DNA from: Coriaria nepalensis
Lineage: Eukaryota > Streptophyta > Magnoliopsida > Cucurbitales > Coriariaceae
Assembly: GCA_027186245.1 (NCBI GenBank)
Contig: CP114486.1
Coordinates: forward strand, 9,376,501 to 9,440,500
Direction: 5' to 3'
Length of the DNA: 64,000 bases
A model generated the notes under the pieces. That model saw only the letters and a list, made by a program, of their open reading frames with translations, was not told the DNA's origin and did no database searches. This document shows, piece by piece, positions 24,591 to 35,299 of this stretch. The position numbers were made by a program, and so were the translations under genes. Positions within the stretch are counted from its first letter, which is position 1; each line of letters begins with the position of its first letter.

Positions 24591-24972
24591 TTTTTTTTTA
24601 TATTTCATTCAAGATTACTGATTTCCATTTAATTTTTTTATATAGAAATGGTGAGTTTTTTCATAATTATATGCTTCAATGGTGAATGGAAGGAGAGCAT
24701 GAACCAAAATGAGAATTAAAATTCATGGTATTGACATTCAAATTACAAATAGGGATCAACTAAAGCTTCGGTAGAATCTAATATCACTTATAGTCAATTG
24801 TTGGATATCGTGTATGATTCTATCGACATTGATCGGACTGAATTTGGATTGAAACTATCGTACAAACCTATTTTTACACTATGGTCTTCATCGTTATATA
24901 TAAAAATGACCAAACATGAATGAGTTTATCCTGCACTTGTAATGTAAAGAAGAAAAATCTCCACTACATGTT

Positions 24973-27303
24973 ATGTTGCTTCTGAAGGTGGGAGGAGATT
25001 CATGTGGTGGAGAGCGTCATCAATTTCCTAACCCTTGTAATGTTCATAGTCTTTGTAAGAGTGATGTGCCTCATATTGATAATCCTTATAAGGATTATAG
25101 GAGTGACATATATATAGTTGTTGCTACTAATCATGATGATTTTTTTTTAAATGGTCAAGGTAATGACATAAATGACATCGAAGAGGAGGATGGAAAAGAA
25201 AGTGATGATGAATAGACTAAGAATACGGATGATCACGACAAGTGTGAGGGAATGGAGGTAGAACATGGTATTAATAACGACAATGAGGGCAACCTTGGAA
25301 ACTAGGGGCCAATGATGACTTCTTCATAGGAGTAATACTAACGAAGACTTTACTTCTACCATTAGCTCATGCATTGCCGGAAGAGATGCAACCTTCATCA
25401 TCGTGTGTACTACCTATAGCTGATGAGATGCCTCCACAATCACCATATTTAATTGACGAGATCGCTCAATCATCACGTATACTGCATTCATCTAACGAGA
25501 TGGCTCCACCATCACTGCATGTACCAGGTTCACTTATCGAGATGTCTCCATCATTATCGCGCATACAACATTCATCATATGTGAATAATATTGAAGATGA
25601 CGATTTTAGTCTCCTCATTGCTACCCAAGACTCCACATGCATTGCAAGAAATTCAATCTCGATTGTCTCTTCCTAATCTAGTGGATGTGCATTTTATGTT
25701 AAATAATATTTTATATCGAAGAATAAAGTAAAGGCTAGCCTACAAATGCTTGCTATGCAATAAAATTTTGAGTTCAGGGTTAAGAAGTCGAATAAGACTA
25801 CATTTGTAGTCGTGTGTATGAATCTAAATTACAAGTGGCGACTTCGTGCTATAGGAAATAAGAATTCTTTATTTTTCAAAATTCGAATATTTAAAGATGA
25901 GCAAACATTTTGTCGTTTATTCAGACAAGGCAAACATCGGCAAGCATCTGTGTCTATGATTGGACTACATGTGATGGCTAAGTACAAAGGGTGTAACGAG
26001 ACTCCTAAAGCGTCGTCTATCATTAATATGGTCCGGAATGATCTCGGTGTACATATTAGTTATTGGAAGACATGGAAATCTAGATTAGTTGGACATGATC
26101 TCATTTGAAGTATGGCAGAGGATAATTAGGACGAAATGCTGAATGTGCTTAATCTGGATTCTATGACTGCATTTCAAATAGTTGAAAATAATAGATCTTT
26201 TTGAAGTGCAAATACAAAGGCACTTTTTTTGCTACAACAGCCTAAGATGGTAAGGAACACATATATCCATTACTATGGGCTATAGTTGATTCAGTGAATG
26301 ATGTGTCATGGACTTGGTTCTTGAGCAGACTTAAAGGTTTGATCCCTGATGCCGTTGATTTGGTTTTTATATTCGATCGGACAAACAGTTTTAATAATGC
26401 TATACGGAACATTTACCCAAATGCGAAATATGGTGCATGCACATGGCACCTCGGCCAAAACTTCAAGGCTAGATTCAAGTGTGGTAGGATTCTCGATCTA
26501 TTCAACAAGGCGGCCATAGCGTACAAGGTTCACGAATTTGATACATACTTCAATGAGATAAGTCTGGAACAACCCCGTGTGGCAACATACCTTGAGACTA
26601 TTGGTTTTGAACATTGGTCAAGAGCTCATTTCAATGGTGATCGATACAACATAATGACTAATAATATTGTATAGTCTCATAACACTTCGTTGAAAGATGC
26701 ACGTGACTATCCAATTATAGTCTTGCTCGATAGTATCAATAAGATAATGACTACTTGGTTCTACAACCAACGGAGTGTAGCTAGCGAGATAAGAACACGA
26801 TTGACAACTAAGGTAGAGAAAATGCTACAGAGAAGACATAATGAATCAATAACATTCAAAGTCGATAGAGTGAACATAGATATTTTTGAGGTGACTGGTA
26901 TTTCAACTAAAGCTTCGGTGAATTTAAGGGATAGGAGTTGCATATATAGGGTGTTTCAATTGGATAATTTGTCATGTGCCTATGCTGTAGCAGCTTTAAG
27001 CCATGGAAATGTCGCACGACACACATAATGTGTAGAATACTACATGACTTTAAATTGGAGGCGAGATTATGTAGAATCAATTTATCCTATACTAGCGACA
27101 GATGATTGGAAATTTTCGAAAACTCTCTGGTCGCTTGTGATTGTACCTTCGTAATGCGTAAACAAAGTGGAAGACTTAAGAAAATGTGTATACATTCAAG
27201 AGGGAAACAACCACGAAAGAGAAATAAGTGTAGCAAGTGGGGCGGTGTTAGATATTACAAGAACACATGTCGTAACCCAATTGCAACTCCACTTCCTCCT
27301 AAT
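24973..27303 (+). pseudogene. Decayed MuDR/MULE transposase
   Basis: Segments in shifting frames give a plant Mutator-like transposase. An acidic N-terminal part ends near 25215 (NDINDIEEEDGKESDDE). A MuDR DNA-binding region follows at about 25800-26110 (CMNLNYKWRLRA, KHRQASVSMIG). The DDE-type MULE domain at about 26280-26680 has FIFDRTNSFNNAI, in which the second catalytic Asp is kept, and ACTWHLGQNF. A SWIM-type zinc finger lies near 26925-27000. The zinc finger reads CIYRVFQLDNLSCAYAV. Compared with the family pattern CxC...CxH, the second Cys and the His are both Tyr, so it should not bind zinc. Stops near 25216, 26108 and 26672 break the frame. The enzyme would have cut and pasted the element in the nucleus; this copy is dead. 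The Ulp1-like gene on the other strand (28396-30860) appears to belong to the same element. Confidence 0.85.
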
Positions 27304-27384
27304 TAAGAGTCAACGAAATTTATGTAATTATCTTGCAATTCATGTAATATACCATATATCTTCATGTGAGTTTTCTATCAGTTT

Positions 27385-27500
27385 GATTCACTTTTGTATT
27401 AGATGAATTTGATTCACTTTTGCATTCTATCACTATGATTCACTTTTATATTCTATGACTTTGATTCACTTTTGTCTTCTATGACTTTGATTCATTTTGT
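27385..27500. repeat. 26-bp tandem repeat, about 4.5 copies
   Basis: GATTCACTTTTG starts occur at exactly 27385, 27411, 27437, 27463 and 27489, giving a strict 26-bp period with units like GATTCACTTTTGTCTTCTAT. The array lies just after the transposase remnant and directly before the telomere-like array. Confidence 0.9.
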
Positions 27501-27513
27501 TTTGTATGATTCA

Positions 27514-28034
27514 TTAGGGTTTAAGGTTTAAAGGTTTAAAGTCTGAAAGCTTAAGATCTAATGTTTATGATTTAGGATTTATGGTTTAAGGTTTAGTGTT
27601 TAGGGTTTAAAGGCTTAGGGTTTAAGGGTTTAAGGGTGTAAGGTTTAGGATTTAGGGTTTCGGGCTTAAGTTTAAGGTTTAAGGTCTTAAGGGTTAAGGT
27701 TTAGAGTTTAAAGTTTAAGGGTTTAGAGTTTAATGGTTTAGAGTTTAAGAGTCCAGGGTTTAAGAGTTGAGCGTTTAAGGTTTAGGATTAAAGACTTAGT
27801 AGGGTTTACAGTTTAAGGTTTAAGGTTTAAAGGTTTACAGGTTTAATGTCTTAAGGCTTAAGATCTAATATTTAGGGTTTAAGGTTTAGAGCTTAAGGTT
27901 TAGGGATTAAAGTTTAAGGATTTAGGGTATAAGAGTTAAGGGTTTAGGATTTAGGATTTAATTAAGCATTTAAGGGTTTAAGGGTTTTGAGTTTAAGGTT
28001 TAAAGTTTAAGGTTTATGGTTTAAGGTTTATGCC
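27514..28034. repeat. Degenerate telomere-like heptamer array (TTTAGGG / TTTAAGG)
   Basis: About 520 bp consist almost entirely of variants of the plant telomeric heptamer TTTAGGG: GTTTAGGG, GTTTAAGG, GTTTAAAGG, GATTTAGG and similar, with occasional insertions. It is on the + strand in the G-rich orientation. It sits between the convergent transposase and Ulp1-like genes of the MULE, so it is more likely an internal satellite of the element than a relic of a chromosome end. Confidence 0.85.
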
Positions 28035-28395
28035 ATCGGGCAATGCTATATATATCCATCAACTAATCAGTTCTAGGTCTCCTATCTACTAAACCGATGT
28101 CTCAATGGGTGAACTGAGTACCCATCGAGCCGTCGGTTTTAGAGGTCAAAGGCTTATAATATCATAATTATAGAATTTCATATTTATCAAATATACATTA
28201 TATATTTATAGAATTTATAATATCATATTTATCAAGCTTACCTATATCAATATATCAAATTAAAAAATCATCACAAATGTCACAAAAGCAAAATTTCATA
28301 TATCAATATATTAAATGTCTATATATTCTTGATATATGTCACATGCAATATCACGCCGGAAAAGACTCTTACGGTCATCACAAATTAGGTTTACT

Positions 28396-30860
28396 TCAAG
28401 ACTCATGGTGATACTCTAAATATTTCAACAGATACAACCCACAATCCCCTTTTACTATTGATTTGTTCTCATGCGATCCAGTGACCATGCAAATCTCAAA
28501 TGGATCAAGGCTGCAATATGACTCACCATTCCTTAACAAGTACGAGATCATCGTGCTCTTCAGAATTAACAATTTTAATATATTCTTCCTATAGTCATTG
28601 CTACTTGACAAGTTGTGTATGACCCTAATCACACATTTACGAATGCTCACGACTAAGGCCGCCCAATGTTCATCCTTAATGTTGTAAGGGATGTACAAGC
28701 AGTCTATGTGCCTCCATGCAATTTCGGTGACTGGTGCCTCACCATTGACGTATGAGTTCATCAGAGAATCATTTGGAAATGCATGACTTTCTTGATCTTC
28801 CTCCTTTAAGTTCTTGAATGTCTCATTCTAATATATTTGTAGGAACTGAGGGAATACTTGATCTACAAAAGTGGCAGATTGGTCAAGCACGTCATTAAAC
28901 TTATGCTGCCTCATACGTAGCAGAAACATATACTTATCTACATGCTACAACCATAAAGTCAAACAATAAAAATAATCAATTAGGTTAAGTAGCTTTTCAG
29001 AAATTTATTAATGTATACATAATAGTTTTCAGAAATAGTTTTGAATGTTTACAAAACTGTCTAGCCACAACGAGGGATGCAGTATCGTCTGAAAAAATTC
29101 CTTATTGTACTTTTGACGATCAAAACCTATGATCGGGTCCCTGACAGAGAAAAATCAAGTTCTCATAAGCAAAACAATGTAATAAATAAAATGTATCTTA
29201 AATGAAATTAATGTTTAAGAAAAAAATATTTACTTCACAGTGTCAGTCTCTAGCCATTATTGTTTAGCTCTCTCCTTATTCTTATTTGGGGTAAGAAACG
29301 GAGTCATCGATAATCCCATCTTCTTTTTATATTTTCGCTTCTTTCCAATGTCTATAAAGTGAGAGGTTAGGTCCGGAGCACGCTTCTTCATCCTTTGACC
29401 CCCGTCTGATCTAAATGATATATAGGGTCACATACGTCTCCGTTGACTCCTCTGTAACTTTCTCTTTTAAGGGTGCCAACATTTGATGGACCATCAGAGA
29501 TGCGACAACTATTAGCGAGTATGAGAGAGATTTCAAGGGAACCATCCCATCTCTGATATCTGTAAGTATCTTCTCCATCTCTCCCATCCGTTTGTTCAAT
29601 TCTCTGAACATCTTATCTATTTCTCACATAATCTTCTTCTCTAAGCTAGCAATAAGATCCTCAACCTCGACGTTGTTTTTATTTTCAGCTCAACTTTATC
29701 ACTTTCTGCTTCTACTTCCCCTTCTTCTTCATCTACTTCTTTTTCTTCTACATTTTCTTCTATTTTTTCTTATGTTTCTTCTTCATCTTCTTCTACTTCT
29801 TCATCTACTATTTTTTCTTTTTCTTTTTCTACTTCTTCATCTACTATTTTTTCTTCTTCTTATACTTCTTCTATTACGTTTTCTTTTTCCTCCAATACCC
29901 TAGTCCAATGTTCCACATCTTTGTCATCCTCATCCACGAAAGCTTAAGGAGTGGTCAAATACTCTTGACTTGATTCTTCCTTGGTTGACTTTAGGATTCC
30001 ACGGATGATAAGCTGTATTAAACAAATAGCAAAGTTAGTTTAATTTAAATAACTATGATGAACTAAAGTACGAGATGAATTAAATAAATGAAACATTATT
30101 TATTTTTTCATAGTCCACGACTCGACATTTTCATGATTGACAGACGAATCCATTGATGACCAATTTAAAATTTGAGACATGCGATTCTCATTACCCTGAA
30201 TTCCAACTTTCTTTCTAAGATAAAGAATGATTTCATAACCATATACCTATACAGTTATGAATTCACTATTAGCAAACATAAACCAAAATACGGTAAAAGT
30301 TAAATATAAACTATAACCTATAAAGCAAGCAGAAATTCATATAAGTCATTGGTATCTTCTTTAGGCTTTGTCCCCTCTAGCCGGTCCCTATGTGCAACTA
30401 CCTCCTTCTTGATATCCTTCTTAAGAGATTAAATTGTAAGCTCATAACTACGTCTACCCTAAGGACATTACTCGAGCTAACCTAAATTGTTGGCTATGGA
30501 CAATGTCAATTGTCGGATCTTATTCCTCCACCATTGTGCTAGAAGAACTGCATTAATGAAGTCCACAAGATACATCTTCACAATCTCACCGTCTTTGAGA
30601 CTCCATGGCTCATCATCACCTCTAAATTTCTCTGCTAGCTCCAACACATTGATAAGTTTCCCACAAAGATACTTATTCAACAAGTGTTCGTCTTTTTCTA
30701 TCTACTTAATTATGTGTAAAAGACTTCTATTATACTAAGGGCAACTTTTTCCTTATATCAGCAATCATCACTTCCTACTTTGATATCATAGTAGTACAGA
30801 TCTTAAAACGAAGATTTTGATCAATTATAGGTTCTAGCTCACGATATATAGGAATTTGAT
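28396..30860 (-). pseudogene. MULE-associated DUF1985 / Ulp1 (C48) SUMO-protease-like gene, decayed
   Basis: Reading the minus strand from about 30860 down: a DUF1985-like portion (DGEIVKMYLVDFINAVLLA near 30560-30600; then a broken YPWGRRSYELTI and LKKDIKKE near 30400-30470; then DTNDLYEFLLAL near 30320-30360). A Glu-rich acidic linker follows (29690-29900). A short coiled segment (ELNKRMGEMEKILTDIRDGM near 29550-29610) comes next. Last is an Ulp1 catalytic domain at 28396-28761. The protease domain retains His in DEHWAALVV and Cys in GDCGLYLLKYLEYH. The position expected to hold the catalytic Asp after the His reads VIHNLSS, so it looks like Asn. Several stops and probable introns or frameshifts lie between the parts. 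Ulp1 proteases remove SUMO from proteins in the nucleus. Such genes are known passengers of plant MULEs of the Kaonashi/CUMULE kind. Confidence 0.8.
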
Positions 30861-31003
30861 CTATGTAAAATGAAAAATAATTAAAAAAACTGTATAAAAC
30901 TAAATCGAAGATTTAAAAAATAATAAATTTCAAAATAAGACTATAATTCTTTATGGAAATATGAACAGTAATCGAGCCATCGAGCAATTCATCTAAACTA
31001 CGG

Positions 31004-31353
31004 GACCATCGAGTAGTTTATAATGACTGCTCGATGGCTCGATAAACATATGAATGACCATCGAGCCATCAAAATTATATTGTTCGATGAGAATATTAAT
31101 GTCCATCGAGCCATCGAGCAAGAAGTTCATATACACTGCTTGATTGCCCGATGAATCGATGAGAATATTATTATCTATCTAGACATCGAGTTACAAGTTC
31201 ATATGCACTGCTCGATTGCCCGATGGCTCGATAGCCATTAATATTCTCATCTAGGCATCGAGTAGTGTATATGAACTTCTTGCTCGATAGCTCAATGGAC
31301 ATTAATATTCTCATTTAGCTATCGAGCAGTACATTATAAACTGCTCGATGGTC
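31004..31353. repeat. Large imperfect foldback hairpin rich in ATCGAGCAGT-type words
   Basis: GACCATCGAGTAGTTTATAA at 31004 pairs with the inverted copy ending at 31353. GAGAATATTAATGTCCATCG at about 31089 pairs with the inverted copy ending near 31312. AAGTTCATATACACTGCT pairs with AGTGTATATGAACTT near 31265. The arms are about 150 bp each with a central, itself repetitive loop, where GTTCATATRCACTGC...GATTGCCCGATG occurs twice in direct orientation at about 31124 and 31197. It likely marks the right terminal zone of the MULE. Transcripts would form a long hairpin. Confidence 0.8.
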
Positions 31354-31359
31354 TGAATA

Positions 31360-32451
31360 TTATAAATACTTCAAATTTCAAATCAAAATAAATATAATAA
31401 CTCCAAAAAAATATGAAATTAATATTTCATTATTATTTCGGTACTACCTTTGATATTTTTTCGGATTTTTTCTTAGGTTTTGTTGACTGTGAACTATTGA
31501 TATAGATTTTTCTTCAGATTTTTTCGATTGCTAACTTTGCAAAACTAAGAGTTTGAGCTTTCATTTGCTGCAATTCGGATTGTGTTCGTGTTTGAGCTTT
31601 CGTTTTTTTTTTTCCTTTTCATTTTTTAACTGTAATGATATTTTAATAAATTATTAATATTTTTAGTTTTCTAAATTAAAAAAATAAAAATAAGATCATT
31701 ATTTTAACAATTTTTATAATAAACTTAAAATCTAAAATATATTTTTTAAATAAGCTATGAGCCCAAATTCAAAAAAAAAAAAAAAATAGTAACTTTGTGG
31801 ATATAATAATTTATACTTAAAAAGTAATATGTTATGATATTACTTCAAAAAAATATTTAACATAATAAATAATAATATTCGATACAATAAATAAAATTAG
31901 GGGATGACTTGTTTATCATACCGACTTAAAAGTTAATATATAGAAAAAAAAAAAAAAAATTGACGTATCGATCATGGAAGCAGTAATTACTTGTTTCTAG
32001 CTGTGAGTAGTGATTAGGGACCTGTCTAATCCTTACCTAAGGGTCATAAGAATTGAAAAGTTGGGTTATCTGCTGGAGTCCGGGTTAGTCAATGTGTACA
32101 GCAAGCGAAAATTTACGAGCATTTATTATTTATTATCTAATTATATTTAATATATAAAATTAAAAGTTCTAAAATCTTATACAAGTTCTCTTATTTTTCT
32201 TTACATATATGCTCTTCAATACAAATCATCTCTCTCACTCTAAATCATATATCGAATTTTAATATTTTCAATTTTACCGTTAAAATTAAAATAAAAAGAT
32301 AAATAATAAACATGTATGCAGCGGCCCAGACTCTATATGCTTGACATGAAAATCTGTAAGAAAAAGTCAAAGTCAAACATGCGCAACTGATCTTCTAGTC
32401 AAGCATGATGAAGAGCGGATAAAACACGCAAGCATGAATCTGAATGTATCG
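31360..32451. other. AT-rich spacer between two MULEs, no gene seen
   Basis: Nothing recognisable on either strand apart from A and T runs (for example near 31950). The true right end of the large MULE may fall in the first few hundred bases but was not found. Confidence 0.45.
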
Positions 32452-32460
32452 TTTTTCAAA

Positions 32461-33684
32461 GAGCTATAAACTTTAAACCCCCTAAAAAATAGAGAAACTA
32501 ATTAGAGCCGCTAAAAATTATAATAACAATTTTAAGTACCCAAAACTTTTAATTTACTAGTTTAAAGCTAAAAATTAAGTTTCCGTTAAATTTCTGTTTT
32601 TTGACCCGGACTCCTCACTCGCCCACCCGTCAGTCTGAAAAAAAATAATAATTAAAAAAAAAAGACAAAATCATTACCCACGCATCCTACCTCTCTCTCC
32701 TCTTCGTCTTTCTCTTCCTCCTGATCTACTCTTCATCTCTTTCTTCCACTTCCTCCATTAATGTGTCCCTCGTCCTCCATTAACAATGCATTCATCAATC
32801 AAAGCTCACACCAACAACAATTCATTCCGCCACCTTCCTTTCAGCCCTACGGGGAAAAGCCTGAAAAACCAGAGGCGAAGAAGAACAGGTGCATAGGACG
32901 GTTTAGTTCTTTGACTACCACAACTTGCAAAAATTATGCTTGTGCATGTTGGCTAATCATTGTTTCGTTCAATGATTGGGTTGTTCGGTGGTTGTTGTGG
33001 TCGTCAACGGCGTTTCTGTGGTAGTGGTAGTGGTAGTCGAAGACGTCATTGTGGTCGTGGTGGTCGGAGTTCTTGTGGTTGGCGAGGTGGTTGCGATTGT
33101 GGTTGAAGGTGCGGTGGTTGTAAGTATTGTTGCAGTGCTGGAGCGAAAAAAGAAACTACACTTTTTTTTTTCAAGACTTTCCAAAATTAATTAAGCAATT
33201 GCAATTCGCACATAATTTAACATGGTGGAGAAGAAGATTGATAGAATAGAATTATTTAATGTTACGGAAGAAAAGGGTCTGTTTGGAAAGGAAGAAAGTA
33301 GGAGAGAAATTAGAAATAAAGAAGGCGGGGAGTGGGAACTGACTAGGATCAGTAGCGGAAGGAGTGGAAAAAAGATAAGTACGTATGGAGGATGAGGATC
33401 ATGAAGGAGGAAGAAGAAGAAGATGAAGAGGAGAGAGATACCGTGCGTGTCTGGTTTTTATTTTTTTATTTTTTTTATTTTTATAAAAATATCTTCCGGG
33501 CGGGTAGATAATTTACTTGGATCCTATGGGCGGAATGGGCAGGTGTTAGAAAATTAAATGGAAATTGTTACCTTTGGCTTTAAACTAGTAAATTAAGAGT
33601 TTTGGGTGTTTAGAATTGTTATTATATAAGTTTTGAGTGTTCTAACTAGTATCTCTATTCTTTTGGGGTTTAAATTTTTAGCCC
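32461..33684. mobile_element. Non-autonomous MULE with long terminal inverted repeats and 9-bp target duplication
   Basis: The 1,224-bp element begins GAGCTATAAACTTTAAACCC. Its right end, read on the minus strand, begins GGGCTAAAAATTTAAACCCC. Inverted similarity continues for about 300 bp (shared TTAATTTACTAGTTTAAAGC and ATCTCTCTCCTCTTC-type blocks). Both sides are flanked by the identical 9-mer TTTTTCAAA (32452-32460 and 33685-33693), the diagnostic Mutator duplication length. The interior (about 32760-33230) is not transposase. It holds a short Gln/Pro-rich open frame and a GTGGTN-type low-complexity tract that reads as poly-Val on + and poly-Thr on -. It may be captured host sequence (Pack-MULE), but I could not recognise a donor gene. 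Confidence 0.85.
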
Positions 33685-33693
33685 TTTTTCAAA

Positions 33694-34034
33694 TCATTCA
33701 TTTTTTTGGCCAATTTCAAATTATTAATTGACTAACCTACATAGTACATACATACTACAATGTTATATTAAGAATGTAATCTTGACGGTGATTGGTGATG
33801 TAGGTTAAGTGGGACTTGACGGATTTCAGTGCAGGACTCAAAGCGTCCAGTCAACTTTCAAGAAGTATTCAAAATGAGATGCTCAGAAACTTCCAAAAAG
33901 AAACGTGAATCGAACACGGCATGGTCCCCCACGGATGGAAACGGAGCAGCCAGCAAATTAGACAGAAAAAAATTCATGGCTAGGACGTCATCACCATGCA
34001 TGCACTTTGAGAGAGAAAATTCAACGAGGCCACC
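33694..34034 (+). promoter_or_regulatory. Upstream region of the chitinase gene
   Basis: Between the MULE end and the TATA box there are three TTGAC/GTCAA cores: CTTGACGG near 33780, ACTTGACGG near 33815 and AGTCAAC near 33850. These are the invariant part of WRKY-binding W-boxes, common in defence-gene promoters. Only the core is present, so function is a suggestion. Confidence 0.35.
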
Positions 34035-34042
34035 TTATAAAT
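34035..34042 (+). promoter_or_regulatory. TATA box of the chitinase gene
   Basis: TATAAATA lies 55-62 bp upstream of the chitinase start codon, which would place transcription start near 34065-34072 with a short 5' UTR ending in AACTGAAGGCA before the ATG. Confidence 0.7.
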
Positions 34043-34096
34043 ACTTAATTCTTGACGCCTAACCACATATAATCTCCTAAAGAGAAACTGAAGGCA

Positions 34097-35153
34097 ATGA
34101 GGAGAGTAGTTGGATTCTTATGTATAGCATTGTTGGCAGGTGGTGGAGCAGTATGGGCGGAGCAATGCGGAAGACAAGCGGGGAACGTAGTGTGTCCAAA
34201 TGGGCTATGCTGTAGCGGATTTGGTTGGTGTGGGAGCACCTCGGAATACTGTGGAGGCAATTGCCAGAGCCAGTGTGGAGGTCAGGGTTCGAGCCCAAAA
34301 CCAAGCACGCCGACCCCAAGCAGCAGCGGAGGCGACGTGGGCAGCATCATAACGCCTGCTCTGTTTGACCAAATGCTCAAGTATCGTAACGATGGAAGAT
34401 GCCCGGGGCATGGCTTCTACACGTACAACGCTTTCATAGCCGCCGCTAAATCTTTCAATGGATTTGGAACCACTGGGGATGCTACCACTCGCAAAAGAGA
34501 GCTCGCTGCTTTCTTTGCCCAGACTTCTCACGAGACCACTGGTATGTATCCCTCACCCTTACCCTTACCCTACCTAGTTAATTTGATTACTGCATGAATT
34601 AATTGGATCCTATACTTATATTTTGTGCGTAGGAGGATGGGGTAGTGCACCAGATGGTCCCTACGCATGGGGATATTGCCATGTTACAGAAACTAACCAA
34701 TTAGATGCCTACTGTACCTCTAGCCAGTGGCCTTGCCCTGCCGGCAAGAAGTATTATGGCCGTGGACCCATCCAACTTACCCACAACTACAATTATGGGC
34801 TAGCGGGTCAAGCTATTAGGTCAGACCTGATCAACAATCCGGACTTGGTATCTACAGACCCGACTATAGCCTTCAAGACAGCCATATGGTTTTGGATGAC
34901 TGCTCAGGCTAACAAGCCCTCAAGCCACAATGTCATCATCGGTACTTGGACTCCATCTGCTACAGACAGGTCAGCTGGGCGGGTCCCAGGTTACGGTGTC
35001 ATCACCAACATCATCAACGGTGGGCTTGAATGCGGGCATGGATCTGATGATAGGGCGGCTGATCGAATCGGGTTTTACAAGAGGTACTGTGACCTTTTGC
35101 GCGTCACTTACGGCGACAACCTCGACTGCAATAATCAGAAGTCTTTTGCCTAA
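34097..35153 (+). CDS. Class I-type endochitinase (hevein domain plus GH19), probably secreted
   Basis: Two exons, 34097-34541 and 34633-35153, are joined by a 91-bp GT-AG intron inside the HETTGG motif and give 321 residues, the usual class I length. Order: signal peptide about 1-21 (ending GAVWA), hevein/CBM18 chitin-binding domain about 22-62 with its Cys pattern ([28 protein letters not shown]), a Ser/Pro/Thr hinge, then the GH19 catalytic domain from about 80. The catalytic acid is Glu146 in SHETTGG. The second Glu (Glu168 in HVTETNQ) lies 22 residues later, as in barley chitinase (Glu67/Glu89). [16 protein letters not shown] is the substrate-cleft signature. It hydrolyses chitin of fungal walls. 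The C-terminus stops at CNNQKSFA, without the GLLVDTM-like vacuolar tail of classical class I enzymes, so apoplastic export is inferred. Confidence 0.96.
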
Positions 35154-35189
35154 ACCCCTTACTAAATTATAATGTCATGCTACTACTGC

Positions 35190-35195
35190 AATAAA
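35190..35195 (+). terminator. Putative polyadenylation signal of the chitinase gene
   Basis: AATAAA occurs 37 bp after the stop codon; a second CAATAAATTG copy near 35268 could serve as an alternative. The cleavage site itself cannot be read from sequence. Confidence 0.4.
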
Positions 35196-35299
35196 TTATG
35201 TTACACAAAAACTTGTAGCTTTCTCTATGGAGAAATCTATTTCTTCAAGTCTCAACCGAAAGGTAAATCAATAAATTGAGATTTATATAAATCCTCTTC

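Noticed and set aside
29592..29903. Plus-strand ORF of 103 codons rich in Leu and Phe
   Set aside because: It is the antisense shadow of the acidic Glu-rich linker of the minus-strand Ulp1-like gene.
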